DNA of 64,000 bases, taken from positions 54,580-118,579 of the forward strand of contig DASWRM010000070.1 of assembly GCA_036403155.1 (NCBI GenBank), given 5' to 3'. Origin of the DNA: Gaiellales bacterium. GTDB lineage: Bacteria > Actinomycetota > Thermoleophilia > Gaiellales > JAICJC01. Shown piece by piece: positions 1 to 8,914 of the stretch. The notes below the pieces were generated by a model, which made no database searches, had not been told where the DNA came from, and saw nothing but the letters and a program-made list of their open reading frames with translations. The translations under genes were made by a program, and so were the position numbers. Position 1 is the stretch's first letter; every line of letters begins with the position of its first letter.

Positions 1-357
1 GACGTGTTCACCGCGGACGTGCTCTTCAGGGGCACGCTCGGCGGCACCGTCAACGGCGGGCCGACCGGCTATGCGGATCTGCGGCGCTCGATCGACCGGC
101 TGATGGAGCTCGACCCCGCCGTGCGCGTGCATCCCGGCCACACGCTGCCGACGACCATCGGCGAGGAGTGGGAGCACAACCCGTTCATCCGCATCTGGCG
201 CGGTGTCGACCCGGAAGGCGACGAGCCGTGCACCGTGCGCGGCGAGCCGGCCACGCTGATCCTGTGGGCCCCCGACTACGACGGCACGAACAAGGCCTGG
301 GTGCGATACCCCGACGGCCGCGATCAGATCGTCGGCGGGTCCCAGGTGCAGCGGTGA
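1..357 (+). CDS. MBL-fold metallo-hydrolase, C-terminal part
   Basis: The reading frame is open from the first base, so the gene begins before the window and only about 118 C-terminal residues are seen. The segment DVLFRGTLGG followed by VHPGHT and then IGEEWEHNPF is typical of the glyoxalase II-like branch of the metallo-beta-lactamase fold, where the HPGHT histidine is a metal ligand. The first HxHxDH metal motif would lie upstream and is not visible. The tail (TLILWAPDYDG to the end) is an unassigned extension. The stop overlaps the cupin start (GTGA), so the two are probably translated together. The substrate cannot be told. Confidence 0.75.
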   Translation, partial: DVFTADVLFRGTLGGTVNGGPTGYADLRRSIDRLMELDPAVRVHPGHTLPTTIGEEWEHNPFIRIWRGVDPEGDEPCTVRGEPATLILWAPDYDGTNKAWVRYPDGRDQIVGGSQVQR

Positions 358-752
358 GCGGCTGGCGGGCCTCGCAGATCGAGGAGCTGCCGAGCACCGC
401 GCCGGCAGGGTTCTGGGACGAATGGGCGCGGGAGGCCGACTACGGCGGCCGCTGGCACTCGGTCGGCGAGCAGCTCGGCATCCGCGGCTTCGGCGTGAAC
501 GCGAACGAGGCCGACGCGGGCCGCGAGCTGGTCGTCCCGCACACCGAGACGGAGTACGACGAGCAGGAGGAGCTCTACGTCGTGGTGCGCGGCCGGGCGC
601 GGTTCACGTGCGACGGCGAGACCGTCGAGCTCGGCCCGGGAGGCCTGCTCTTCGTCGAGCACGCGGTGCCGCGGGAGGCGGTCGCGGTCGAGGACGGCAC
701 GCTCGTCCTGTGCGTCGGCGGCACGCCCGGCCGGCCGTACTCGCCGTCCTGA
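354..752 (+). CDS. Small cupin-domain protein
   Basis: This is a 132-residue protein starting at a GTG that overlaps the previous stop. The central part (HTETEYDEQEELYVVVRG, then FTCDGETVELGPGGLLFV) matches the two cupin motifs of a single-domain beta barrel. The first cupin motif is degenerate in its metal-binding histidines and glutamate, so metal binding is uncertain. Such proteins range from sugar-binding regulators to small dioxygenases. Coupling to a metallo-hydrolase suggests a shared small-molecule pathway, but the substrate is unknown. Confidence 0.75.
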   Translation: MSGWRASQIEELPSTAPAGFWDEWAREADYGGRWHSVGEQLGIRGFGVNANEADAGRELVVPHTETEYDEQEELYVVVRGRARFTCDGETVELGPGGLLFVEHAVPREAVAVEDGTLVLCVGGTPGRPYSPS

Positions 753-758
753 CCGCCT

Positions 759-1520
759 TCAGCGGTCGCGGCGGATGCGACTGAGCCAGCCGCCACCGGC
801 GGCTTCGTCGTCCTCGTCGTCGACCGCCGGGGCCGTCGCGGCAAGTTCGCGCAGAGCGGCGATGGACAGTCCGCCGGGCTGCTCCGGACCACCGTCGCGG
901 CCGCCGGAGAGGATGCGGTCGATCCGGGCGATGCTGTCGCCGTCCAGCTCGAGGAAGCGGCAGCCGACGATCGTGTGGCCCGGGATCGATGCCGGCCGGA
1001 CGGAGGCGACGCGCACCTCGCCGCTGATCGAGTCGGCGAAGAACCGGCCGTGGAAGATCAGGCGGTCGCCGACGCGCAGCAGCCGGGCGGTCGCGAAGGC
1101 GACGCCCGTCCGTGAGAGATCTTCGAGCGTGCCGTCGACCCGGTCGGCGTCCACGACGTCCTGGCAGTTGACCGCCTCGAGCCACGCCACCCCGCCGATC
1201 GGGACGCGCTCGGCCGCTCGGCGGCTCTCGTCGATGGCGATGGACGTCGGATGGAGGCGCACCATCGCCAGGTCGGGCGTGTGGTAGCTCGCGTCGTCGA
1301 CGAGGAGGTGGATCTCCCAGGGGCGCGAGTCCGGCCCGACGACGCGCCCGGTGAGCGTCATGCCGGTCGCCACCGAGAGGCGCGGCGCCGTGACGACCGC
1401 GCGCTCACCGTCGAGCGTCATCAGCGTCACGCGCAGGACGCCGCCGCCGTCGAGTTCCAGCTCGGACTCGGGACGGCTGAACAGCAGGGACATGGCATCC
1501 ACCGGCGAGAGCGGTGTCAT
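759..1520 (-). CDS. PilZ-domain protein, likely c-di-GMP effector
   Basis: This 253-residue protein has an N-terminal beta-rich domain (about 1-105) like the YcgR-N region and a PilZ domain (about 110-215). Both c-di-GMP-binding signatures are visible: RAAER at the start of the PilZ domain (RxxxR) and DLSRTG (D/NxSxxG). The C-terminal 35 residues are acidic and end in a basic tail. The start was set at the ATG at 1520 because upstream in-frame sequence is Arg/Asp-rich and looks non-coding. It is convergent with the cupin gene. The diguanylate cyclase at 11577-13220 could supply its ligand, but the target process is not visible. Confidence 0.8.
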   Translation of the reverse strand: MTPLSPVDAMSLLFSRPESELELDGGGVLRVTLMTLDGERAVVTAPRLSVATGMTLTGRVVGPDSRPWEIHLLVDDASYHTPDLAMVRLHPTSIAIDESRRAAERVPIGGVAWLEAVNCQDVVDADRVDGTLEDLSRTGVAFATARLLRVGDRLIFHGRFFADSISGEVRVASVRPASIPGHTIVGCRFLELDGDSIARIDRILSGGRDGGPEQPGGLSIAALRELAATAPAVDDEDDEAAGGGWLSRIRRDR

Positions 1521-1612
1521 GGCCCAACTATCGGCCGGAACGGGCGCCGGCTGTAGCGCGATCTCCGCCACACCACCCGTTGGAGTCAACGGAGGGGTAT
1601 GAACGGGCCGTC

Positions 1613-2503
1613 TCAGAGGACGGTTGCGATGACGGCGATCGCGATCGGCACGACGAACCAGGCGAGTGCGGTCAGCACGATCGCCGCCGCCGCGATCGTC
1701 TCGCTCTCGTCCTCGGGTGGCCGTCCGGCATGGCCGATCGTCTCCCACAGCGCGGCCAGCGACGGTGCGAGCGCCACCGCGATCCGCCGGTGTGCGAGCC
1801 CGGCGCCCTGCAGCAGCAGCCACGCGAGCGCGCCGAATACCACCGCGAGCAGCACGCCGAGCGCGACGATGACCGGCGTGCCGGCACCCTTCAGCGCCCC
1901 GGCCGACCGCGCCACCGACGCCAGCACCGGCACCGCCGCGCCGCCTATCAGCACGGTGGGCAACGGCAGGCTGCCACCGCGGTAGCCGAGTGCCAGGCGG
2001 TCGGTCTGGATGCGTGCCCGCGCCAGCATCCGCCGCTCCTCCGAGCCGGTCTGGGACTGGCTCTCGCGGCGAGCGTATAGCCGTGAGAGCGTGCGCACGA
2101 CCTGCGCTACGTAGCCGCGCACGATCGTCCGCGCCACGAACTCGACCACGAGCCGCGCCGGCCCCGTCGCCGCGCCGAGCGACCGCAGCTTCGGATTGCG
2201 CCAGCCGTCCCGGTCCGCCACCTCGAGCGCCCGCATGGCCAGCCGGTGGCTCTGCTCGAACCGGTCGCCGTGAGCGAGTGGCCCCGCGGCGGCGATCTGG
2301 CTCAGCAGCGACGCCTCGGTGCGCGTGTCGATCCCGATCTCGGCAAACGCCCGCTCGGCCGCCTCGTCGGGATCGCCGGTCAGCAGCTGGAGCGTCGTGG
2401 TGAGCTGCTCGGTGACGTCGTCGAGCAGGAGCCGGTCGCTGCCGGCACGGCCGTGCTCGCGGCTGTGCCGGCCGTCGGGATGCGGCGTCGGCGGCTGCTC
2501 CAT
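1613..2503 (-). CDS. Membrane protein of unknown function
   Basis: This 296-residue protein is not recognised. The N-terminal half is soluble and helical, with charged segments around residues 20-100 and an Arg-rich stretch near 135-165. The C-terminal half carries about four hydrophobic helices (PTVLIGGAAVPVLASVA, TPVIVALGVLLAVVFGAL, and two at the extreme C-terminus). The ATG at 2503 is preferred over an in-frame TTG three codons upstream. It stands alone between the PilZ gene and the lipoprotein gene on the same strand, with short gaps, so it may be co-transcribed with one of them. Confidence 0.55.
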   Translation of the reverse strand: MEQPPTPHPDGRHSREHGRAGSDRLLLDDVTEQLTTTLQLLTGDPDEAAERAFAEIGIDTRTEASLLSQIAAAGPLAHGDRFEQSHRLAMRALEVADRDGWRNPKLRSLGAATGPARLVVEFVARTIVRGYVAQVVRTLSRLYARRESQSQTGSEERRMLARARIQTDRLALGYRGGSLPLPTVLIGGAAVPVLASVARSAGALKGAGTPVIVALGVLLAVVFGALAWLLLQGAGLAHRRIAVALAPSLAALWETIGHAGRPPEDESETIAAAAIVLTALAWFVVPIAIAVIATVL

Positions 2504-2533
2504 CGCGGCCAACGCTAGCGACGGCGCCGGTCG

Positions 2534-4588
2534 CTACGGGTGCGACGCCTCGGCGATCGCGTTCCGGATCGCGTTCCAGCTGCCCTTGCGCCGCTCGTGC
2601 CAGGTGACCCGGTTCCAGGGCTTCCAGGAGAAGCCCGCCGTGCCCGTGATGGACTCGCCGGCGACCACGGTGATGCCGATCCGTCCCGCGGCTGTCGACG
2701 ACACCGTGCCGTCGGTGTGCGGGACCCAGATGCGGCTGCTCGACGGGTCGCTGTAGGTCAGGTACGCCCAGGGGATGCGGACGTCGAGCCGGTCGCCGCG
2801 CCCGCGCAGCAGCTGCACGGGATCGCTCCAGTCACCCCACCGCAGCGCCCCCACGTCGACCAGCTGGGGAGGGTGGATGCGGCCGGTTTCCGGGATCGCG
2901 TAGGGCCGGTCGAGCATCAGCCGCGGTGAGTCCCAGGCGCCGCTGCCCGGGCGAAGGTCGCGCGCGCGGGCCGCGACGTAGTGGTGGACGAGCCCGTACA
3001 TGAAAGGGATCGGGTCGGCCCACGCGGCCTCGGCGATGCGGGCGGCGCCGTCCCGCCCGATCGTCAGCGCGACGTCCGCATCGGGATCGACGTCCGGCAC
3101 CCCGGGCAGCCCGCGGTTTCCCCCAGGGCGGACGTCCAGTCCGATGGCGAACCGCCCCGCGCGCCACGGGCTCGGCCTGTCGAGCTTCAGCCGCAGGTAC
3201 AGATACTCCTCGTCCTTGGCCGCACGCATCTCGCGCACCGTTCCCGCGCCGCCGCCGATCACCTCGCCGCCGTCCGCCGGCGGGCCGGCGGGGTCGGCCG
3301 CGATGATCCCGAACTGCTCCTCGTTGGTCATCGCGTTGTGCCAGAGCTGGCGACGCTCCGCCGGCTGCTCGGTGTCCACGGTGTTCCACGTGGCCTTGAA
3401 CCACTCGTCGATCCACTCGAACAGCACTCCCCCGGCGTAGCCCTCCCGCCTGATGTCGCGCAGCATGGCGGCGTCCATGCGCCCCGCCTCGGCCTCCGCG
3501 TGGCCGCCCTGGTCGCGGCCGGCCGGGCCGGTGTGCGCGAGCCCGATGCCGGTCGGCACGCCGAACTCGGTGACCATGACGGCCTGCCCGCGGTGGTGCG
3601 CGCGCAGCTGCGCCAGGAAGGCTGCGTACGGATCCCCGCGCCGGTATGCGGGGGTGAGGCCGAGGAAGTCGGGATAGTACGGATACACGTGATAGCTCGC
3701 GAAGAACCCTCCGGGCCACGCGCGGGTCGCGGCGACGTGCATCGCGTCGACCGGCACCATGTCCTCGCGCGGCAGCGGCTCGGAGGGGTGGCGGAGCGGG
3801 TCGGTCGTGAGCCAGTTGGTGAACGTCATCGGCCGGCTCCAGCCCCGTTCCGCTTCCAGGCCCGCCGTGTAGTCGAGCATCCCGGCCAGCCAGCTCTCCA
3901 TGGGTGTCGCGTCGTCCGTGGCACGGAAATACCTGCCGCGGAAGGGCGGCCGGCCGGCGTTCAGCCGGTCGGTCGAGCGGGTCGCGAGGGGATCCCACTC
4001 CACGCCGATCGACCATGCCAGCAGCCAGGGCGAGATGTCGCTGCGGTACCGGCCGTCGGCGTGCCCGGGCCGCACCGGGAGGTCGCCGTCGCCGTGGACG
4101 ACGTCCACGGCGTCGTGCAGCTCGGCGCGGAACCCGTCCGTCACGGATCGCGCGTAGGCGTTCCCTGTTGCGACGAACTCGTCCTCGGGGATCCACACTC
4201 CCTGGATGACGCGGATCGGATGCTCCGGATGAGCCAGGTCGTAGGCGCGGACGGCGTCGTAGAACGAGGGCCGCAGGATCGTGTAGACGCGCACGACGGA
4301 GGCTCCCAGCGCTCCCATGCCGCGCAGCCACCGGTCGTAGTCCGACCGTGTCGCGGCCACCTCGCCCGGAAGATGGCCGGGCGTCGTCGAGCCGAGGTTC
4401 ACGCCGGCCCAGAAGCGGGGCACGAGCCGTCCGTCCTGCACCGCGTCGATGCGGGTTCCGTCGACACGCGCCGGGAGTCGCAGCCCGTCCACGGTGACGG
4501 GGCTCGGCGGCTGCGGGCGGGTGGCCGCGCTCGAGCCGCAGCCGCAGAGCAGCGCGACGGCGATGGCGGCGAGCGCGCGGGGGGACAT
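2534..4588 (-). CDS. Secreted lipoprotein with glycoside hydrolase-like TIM barrel
   Basis: This 684-residue protein has a short lipoprotein signal with the lipobox LCGC (Cys17 would be lipidated), so it should sit on the outer face of the membrane. Residues about 50-420 look like a (beta/alpha)8 glycoside hydrolase: SIGVEW places a glutamate (E197) where the acid/base is expected, and VMVTEFGVPTG gives a second one near 345 as candidate nucleophile. Residues about 440-684 form a beta-rich domain. The layout recalls clan GH-A (GH2/GH5-like) enzymes, but no exact family is recognised. It is divergent from the phosphoesterase gene, 78 bases apart. Confidence 0.6.
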   Translation of the reverse strand: MSPRALAAIAVALLCGCGSSAATRPQPPSPVTVDGLRLPARVDGTRIDAVQDGRLVPRFWAGVNLGSTTPGHLPGEVAATRSDYDRWLRGMGALGASVVRVYTILRPSFYDAVRAYDLAHPEHPIRVIQGVWIPEDEFVATGNAYARSVTDGFRAELHDAVDVVHGDGDLPVRPGHADGRYRSDISPWLLAWSIGVEWDPLATRSTDRLNAGRPPFRGRYFRATDDATPMESWLAGMLDYTAGLEAERGWSRPMTFTNWLTTDPLRHPSEPLPREDMVPVDAMHVAATRAWPGGFFASYHVYPYYPDFLGLTPAYRRGDPYAAFLAQLRAHHRGQAVMVTEFGVPTGIGLAHTGPAGRDQGGHAEAEAGRMDAAMLRDIRREGYAGGVLFEWIDEWFKATWNTVDTEQPAERRQLWHNAMTNEEQFGIIAADPAGPPADGGEVIGGGAGTVREMRAAKDEEYLYLRLKLDRPSPWRAGRFAIGLDVRPGGNRGLPGVPDVDPDADVALTIGRDGAARIAEAAWADPIPFMYGLVHHYVAARARDLRPGSGAWDSPRLMLDRPYAIPETGRIHPPQLVDVGALRWGDWSDPVQLLRGRGDRLDVRIPWAYLTYSDPSSSRIWVPHTDGTVSSTAAGRIGITVVAGESITGTAGFSWKPWNRVTWHERRKGSWNAIRNAIAEASHP

Positions 4589-4666
4589 CGGCTGCAGGAT
4601 CGGCCGGCGCCGCGCCGACTTGAGGAGCCGGGCAGTTCACCCTTCTGCGCCGCGCGGCGGCGGCCG

Positions 4667-5662
4667 ATGCAGAGGCTGATGCGATCGCTCGTGATCATCG
4701 GGCTCGCGCTGGCGGCCGCGGTCGCGTCGGCGCCGGCGGCCCAGGCGCGGCCCGCGGTGGCTGCTGCCGGCCCCTCGCCGCTGTGCGGAGCTCTCACCGG
4801 CGCTCCGGTGGATGTCCGCCACGTGCTGGTCGTGGTGATGGAGAACCACAGCTACCGCGACGTGATCGGCCCGCGCGGCTCGGCCGTGGCCGCGCACGCA
4901 CCCTTCATCAACCGCACGCTGAAGCGGGGGTGCGGCCTGGCGACGGCCTACCGCGCGGTCACGCATCCGTCGCTGCCGAACTACCTTGCGCTGGTTGCCG
5001 GCACCCGCGGCGGAATCGCCACCGACTGCACATCGTGCACGAGCGCGGCGCCGACCCTCTTCGAACGGCTCGCTGCGGCCGGGCGCGGCTGGCGCGTCTG
5101 GGCCGAGTCGATGCCGGGCCGCTGCTCGCAGGCCGCGTCATCGGGCGAGTATCTGAAGCGGCACAACCCGGCCACCTACTTCCCGGCGATCGCCGCCGGC
5201 TGCGCCCGCTGGGACGTCCCGATGGGCGGCGCGACCGGCCGGTTCGCGAGGGCCCTGTCAGGCGGCCCGCTTCCGGCCTACGGGATGGTGGTGCCCAACG
5301 CGTGCAACGACATGCACGACTGCTCGGTGGCCACGGGCGACCGGTGGCTCGCACGGTGGGTCCCGAGGATCGCGGCCACGCCGTCCTACCAGGCGGGTCA
5401 CACGGTGGTGTTCGTGGTCTGGGACGAGGGCGAGGGGGGCGGGTATGGCGGCGAGAACTGCCTGCGCGCGGTCTCGGACGAGAGCTGCCACGTCGCGGCG
5501 CTCGTGCTCAGCGAGCACACGCGCCCGGGCACCCGGTCGTCCGAGGTGGTGTCGCACTACTCCGTGCTCCGCGCGGCCCAGGCGCTGCTCGGTTCCAGGC
5601 CGTTTCTCGGCAAGGCGCGGACGGCGCCTTCGCTGCGCGCCGCATTCGGCCTCGGCGGGTAG
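4667..5662 (+). CDS. Secreted phosphoesterase (phospholipase C/acid phosphatase-like)
   Basis: This 331-residue protein has a Sec signal peptide (hydrophobic core about residues 5-25, Ala-rich cleavage region near 30). The mature part carries marks of the PF04185 phosphoesterase family: VVMENHSYRDVIG near residue 57, THPSLPNYLALVAGT, and VVWDEGEGGG near the C-terminus, which bind metals and the nucleophile. Members release phosphate from phospholipids or phosphomonoesters outside the cell. Cysteine pairs (CTSC, CSVATGD and others) suggest disulphides, in keeping with export. An in-frame ATG four codons further in could be the start instead. Confidence 0.75.
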   Translation: MQRLMRSLVIIGLALAAAVASAPAAQARPAVAAAGPSPLCGALTGAPVDVRHVLVVVMENHSYRDVIGPRGSAVAAHAPFINRTLKRGCGLATAYRAVTHPSLPNYLALVAGTRGGIATDCTSCTSAAPTLFERLAAAGRGWRVWAESMPGRCSQAASSGEYLKRHNPATYFPAIAAGCARWDVPMGGATGRFARALSGGPLPAYGMVVPNACNDMHDCSVATGDRWLARWVPRIAATPSYQAGHTVVFVVWDEGEGGGYGGENCLRAVSDESCHVAALVLSEHTRPGTRSSEVVSHYSVLRAAQALLGSRPFLGKARTAPSLRAAFGLGG

Positions 5663-5674
5663 CGATTTGCATAG

Positions 5675-5692
5675 TTAGTAAGCGTTCACTAA
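5675..5692. promoter_or_regulatory. Inverted repeat, likely TetR operator
   Basis: TTAGT and ACTAA form an inverted repeat around an 8-base centre (AAGCGTTC), 10 bases before the TetR-family start codon. AT-rich half-sites with an AGCG/CGTT centre are common for TetR-family regulators. The position, overlapping the expected promoter/leader, fits autorepression of the regulator-efflux operon. Confidence 0.65.
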
Positions 5693-5702
5693 CCTGCGCT
5701 GC

Positions 5703-6323
5703 ATGGCAGTTGCACCACGTCAGCGGCTCACCCACGACGCGCGCCACGCGATGATCCTCGCGGCCGCCCGCACCGTCTTTGCGAAGCACGGTTTCCACGG
5801 TGCGAGCACCGCCGAGATCGCCCGGCTCGCGGACTGCTCGGAGCCGATGCTCTACAAGCATTTCGCCTCGAAGCAGGCGCTGTTCGCGGCTGTTCTGGTC
5901 GACGCGACCGAGCAGCTGAAGGAGCGCATCCACGCCATGCTCGAGGGCCACGGCACGGGGCTCGAGCAGATGGTGCAGATGGTCGGCCCCCTGGCCAACG
6001 ACCCGGTCATGATCGAGGTGTCGCGCCTGCGCATGCTGGCGATCACGCTCGCCCACGAGCCCGAGATCCGGTCGGCACTGGCGGCCAGCGTCAGCGAGAT
6101 GCGGCGCCGGGTGGTCGGCTCCGTGCGGCAGATGCAGGAGATGGGAACGGCCCGGAGGGACATCGATCCCGACCAGATCGGCTGGCTGTGGCTCGGCTTC
6201 ATCCTGGCCGCCGGCTTCCGCATGGCGATCGAGGGCCCCGGCGCCGCGGAGCAGCTTCCCGAAATTCCCCAGACACTGATCGCGCTGCTGCGCGTGAACG
6301 ATGACAAGGAGGTGGACGGATGA
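5703..6323 (+). CDS. TetR-family transcriptional repressor
   Basis: This 206-residue protein has the TetR N-terminal helix-turn-helix: ILAAARTVFAKHGFHGAS and TAEIARLADCSEPMLYKHF (about residues 17-55). The C-terminal part (about 70-200) is the all-helical ligand-binding and dimerisation domain. It overlaps the MFS transporter start by 4 bases (ATGA). It most likely represses itself and the transporter through the inverted repeat at 5675-5692 and is released by the exported drug. The ligand cannot be inferred. Confidence 0.9.
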   Translation: MAVAPRQRLTHDARHAMILAAARTVFAKHGFHGASTAEIARLADCSEPMLYKHFASKQALFAAVLVDATEQLKERIHAMLEGHGTGLEQMVQMVGPLANDPVMIEVSRLRMLAITLAHEPEIRSALAASVSEMRRRVVGSVRQMQEMGTARRDIDPDQIGWLWLGFILAAGFRMAIEGPGAAEQLPEIPQTLIALLRVNDDKEVDG

Positions 6324-7858
6324 CGAAGGACCATCCAAACCACAAGTGGTGGACGCTGTTCGCCATGTGCTTCGCGCTGTTCATGATCATGCTCGACAAC
6401 ACCGTGGTGAACGTCGCGCTGCCGACGATCCAGCGGTCGCTGCACATCAGCAATCCCGAGAATCTCGAGTGGACCGTCAACGCCTACGTGCTCACGTTCG
6501 CCGCGCTGATCCTGCTCGGTGGCAAGCTCGGCGACCGGTTCGGCCGTAAACGGATCTTCATCCTCGGCCTGGCCATCTTCACCGTCTCGTCTGCAGCCTG
6601 TGCGCTGGCGACGACCGATACGCAGCTGATCGTGTTCCGTGCTCTGCAGGGTGTCGGCGGTGCGTTCCTCAACCCGCTGTCGCTCTCGATCCTCGTGGCC
6701 GCGTTCCCCCGCAAGCAGCTGCCGACGGCGATCGGCATCTGGGCCGGCATCTCCGGGCTCGGGCTTGCAATCGGGCCGCTGCTCGGCGGGTTCCTGACCG
6801 AGAACGTCTCCTGGTCGGCGGTGTTCTGGATCAACGTTCCGATCGGCATCCTCGCCGCCGCGGTGGCGGTGTGGGCGGTCGCTGAGTCGAGCGACACGAC
6901 CACCAGGTCGCTCGATCTGCCGGGCGTGGTGCTCGTCACCGGGGGTCTGTTCACGCTGACGTGGGCGCTGATCAAGACCAGCAGCCACTCCTGGACGGGG
7001 CCCTACACGCTCGGGTTCCTCGCGCTCACCGTCGCGCTGCTGGGTGGGTTCATCTGGCGGGAACGCACCACCGCCGAGCCGATGCTGCCGATGCGCTTCT
7101 TCAGCTCCCGCGTGTTCTCGGCCTCGAGCACCGTCGTGCTGTTCGTCGGCTTTGCGATGTTTGGGATCTTCTACTTCGTCACGCTGTACTTCCAGAACGT
7201 GCTCGGCTACTCGGCCCTCGAGGCGGGGGTGCGGTCGCTGCCGATGACGATGATGGTCATCTTCGTGGCCCCGATCGCCGGTCGGCTGAGCGGGAAGATC
7301 CAGCCGCGCTTCCAGATGACGGTCGGCATGCTGATGATGACCGCCGGCCTGCTCGAGCTCTCGCGGCTCGATGTCAACAGCTCCTACAACATGATCTGGC
7401 CGGCGTACATCATTGCCGGGGCCGGGATCGCCATGACGATGCCGGCGGTGTCCGCGGCCGGGATGGCGGCCGTCGACCAGGCCAAGGCGGGCGTCGCGTC
7501 GGGCGTGATCAACGCCTCGCGGCAGGTGGGTGGCGCGCTCGGCGTGGCGGTGCTCGGCGCCGTCGTGTCTGTACGGGTCAGCAACGTCTGGACGCACGGA
7601 GACCAGCTGGTGCCGCTTGTGACCGGCGGCCAGGGCGCCAAGATCCATGCAGCCGCGCTGCAAGCGCACATGTCGCCCCAGGCGGCGGCGGCGCTGCAGG
7701 CGGAAGCTCTGCGGGCGTTCGTGCACGGGGTGCAGGGGGCCATGCTGGTGGGTGCCGTGTTCTCGTTCGCTGCAGCGATGACCGCGTTCTTCGGCCTGCG
7801 CCACGCGCCGATCGCCCAGCATGCGGGCGACCAGGCGCCGGTGATGGTCGAGGCGTAG
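6320..7858 (+). CDS. MFS drug efflux transporter, DHA2 (14-TM) type
   Basis: This 512-residue protein has about 14 hydrophobic segments, the usual size and topology of EmrB/QacA transporters. Visible family motifs are LDNTVVNVALPTIQ in TM1 (motif D1), GGKLGDRFGRKR between TM2 and TM3 (motif A) and a motif C version, GPLLGGFLTENVSW, in TM5 that marks proton-drug antiporters. It exports a hydrophobic compound in exchange for protons at the cytoplasmic membrane. It is coupled to the TetR gene, and a strong hairpin follows the stop. Confidence 0.9.
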   Translation: MTKDHPNHKWWTLFAMCFALFMIMLDNTVVNVALPTIQRSLHISNPENLEWTVNAYVLTFAALILLGGKLGDRFGRKRIFILGLAIFTVSSAACALATTDTQLIVFRALQGVGGAFLNPLSLSILVAAFPRKQLPTAIGIWAGISGLGLAIGPLLGGFLTENVSWSAVFWINVPIGILAAAVAVWAVAESSDTTTRSLDLPGVVLVTGGLFTLTWALIKTSSHSWTGPYTLGFLALTVALLGGFIWRERTTAEPMLPMRFFSSRVFSASSTVVLFVGFAMFGIFYFVTLYFQNVLGYSALEAGVRSLPMTMMVIFVAPIAGRLSGKIQPRFQMTVGMLMMTAGLLELSRLDVNSSYNMIWPAYIIAGAGIAMTMPAVSAAGMAAVDQAKAGVASGVINASRQVGGALGVAVLGAVVSVRVSNVWTHGDQLVPLVTGGQGAKIHAAALQAHMSPQAAAALQAEALRAFVHGVQGAMLVGAVFSFAAAMTAFFGLRHAPIAQHAGDQAPVMVEA

Positions 7859-7869
7859 GGATTCCGGTG

Positions 7870-7899
7870 GCCGGGTCAGCCCCGGGGGGCTGACCCGGC
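7870..7899. terminator. Perfect 14-bp hairpin after the MFS gene
   Basis: GCCGGGTCAGCCCC and GGGGCTGACCCGGC are perfectly complementary arms separated by only two bases, 11 bases after the MFS stop codon. No T-run follows, as is usual for terminators in high-GC actinobacteria. A terminator of the tetR-MFS transcript is the simplest reading. Confidence 0.7.
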
Positions 7900-7981
7900 A
7901 GGCTGGCACCCGGCACGCCTGGTCCCCCCCATGTGATGTCCCTCCGCGGCGGTGCCGGAGCTGCCCTCTACGCTCCGGTGC

Positions 7982-8914
7982 GTGGCACGCCGCACGAACC
8001 TGACGCTGCTCGCCGCGCTGGGCGTCGCCTTCGCCTCGGGAGTGCTCAGCCTCTGGGTGGGCGATGCGCGCGCGTGGGCCGTCACCTGGGCGCATGGGGC
8101 CGCGGGGTTTGCGGTGCTGCTGCTCGTCCGCTGGAAGCTCCCGATCGTCCGGCGGGGGCTGGCGCGCCGGCGCGGCGAGTCGGGCGGCTCGGTCGTGGCC
8201 GGCGCCGTCGCGGTCGGGATGTTGATCACCGGCGTCGGACACTCGCTCGGCGTGCGCGACGCCGGCCCGGTCACCGTGCTTGGGTTGCACATCGCGCTTG
8301 CGGTCGCACTCGTCCCGCTGCTCGGCCTGCACGTCGTCGCCCACCCGCAGCGGCCGCGTCGCGGCGACCTCACCCGCGCGGGATTCCTGCGGCTCGCCGG
8401 CGTGACGGCCGCGGCGCTGACCGCGAAGGCGCTGTTCGAAGGGACGGTCGGCACCTCACGGGCGGCGACCGGGTCGCTGCGCCAGGCGCTGCCCTCGCCG
8501 ACCTCGTGGCTCGACGACACCGCGCCCGACGTCGACCGGCAGGAATGGGCGGCCCGGCTGGCGGGCCTTCCCGTGCGGTCGGTGACCTGCGCGCTCGACT
8601 GCACCAGCGGCTGGTACAGCGTGAACCGCTGGGCCGGCGTTGCCGTCGCCGACCTGCTGGGTGCCCTCCCGACCGGGACGCGCAGCGTCCTCGTCCGGTC
8701 GCACACCGGCTACACGCGCCGGTTCGCCGTCTCGGAACTGGAAGGCATGCTGCTGGCCACGCATCTCGACGGCGTGCCGCTCGGTCCGGGCAACGGCGCC
8801 CCGGCCCGGCTCGTCGCCCCCGGGCGTCGCGGGTTCTGGTGGGTGAAGTGGGTCAGCAGCGTGGAGCCGAGCACGCGTCCCGCGTGGTGGCAGCTGCCGT
8901 TCCCGCTCGGCTGA
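7982..8914 (+). CDS. Membrane protein with sulfite oxidase-type molybdopterin domain
   Basis: This is a 310-residue protein. Residues 1-135 hold about four hydrophobic helices (for example NLTLLAALGVAFASGVLSL and SVVAGAVAVGMLITGVGH), with histidines such as GLHIA and GLHVVAH that could bind haem. Residues about 190-310 match the oxidoreductase molybdopterin-binding fold: TCALDCTSGWYSVNRWAGV contains the cysteine expected to ligate molybdenum. The protein resembles membrane-linked YedY/sulfite oxidase relatives with N-terminal helices. The electron partner and substrate are unknown. A GTG ten codons upstream (7952) is an alternative start; neither has a clear ribosome site. Confidence 0.75.
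   Translation: MARRTNLTLLAALGVAFASGVLSLWVGDARAWAVTWAHGAAGFAVLLLVRWKLPIVRRGLARRRGESGGSVVAGAVAVGMLITGVGHSLGVRDAGPVTVLGLHIALAVALVPLLGLHVVAHPQRPRRGDLTRAGFLRLAGVTAAALTAKALFEGTVGTSRAATGSLRQALPSPTSWLDDTAPDVDRQEWAARLAGLPVRSVTCALDCTSGWYSVNRWAGVAVADLLGALPTGTRSVLVRSHTGYTRRFAVSELEGMLLATHLDGVPLGPGNGAPARLVAPGRRGFWWVKWVSSVEPSTRPAWWQLPFPLG

Noticed and set aside
2981..4666. A long open frame upstream of the phosphoesterase start, in the same frame
   Set aside because: It is antisense to the lipoprotein gene, which has a lipobox and hydrolase motifs. The phosphoesterase signal peptide fixes the true start at 4667.
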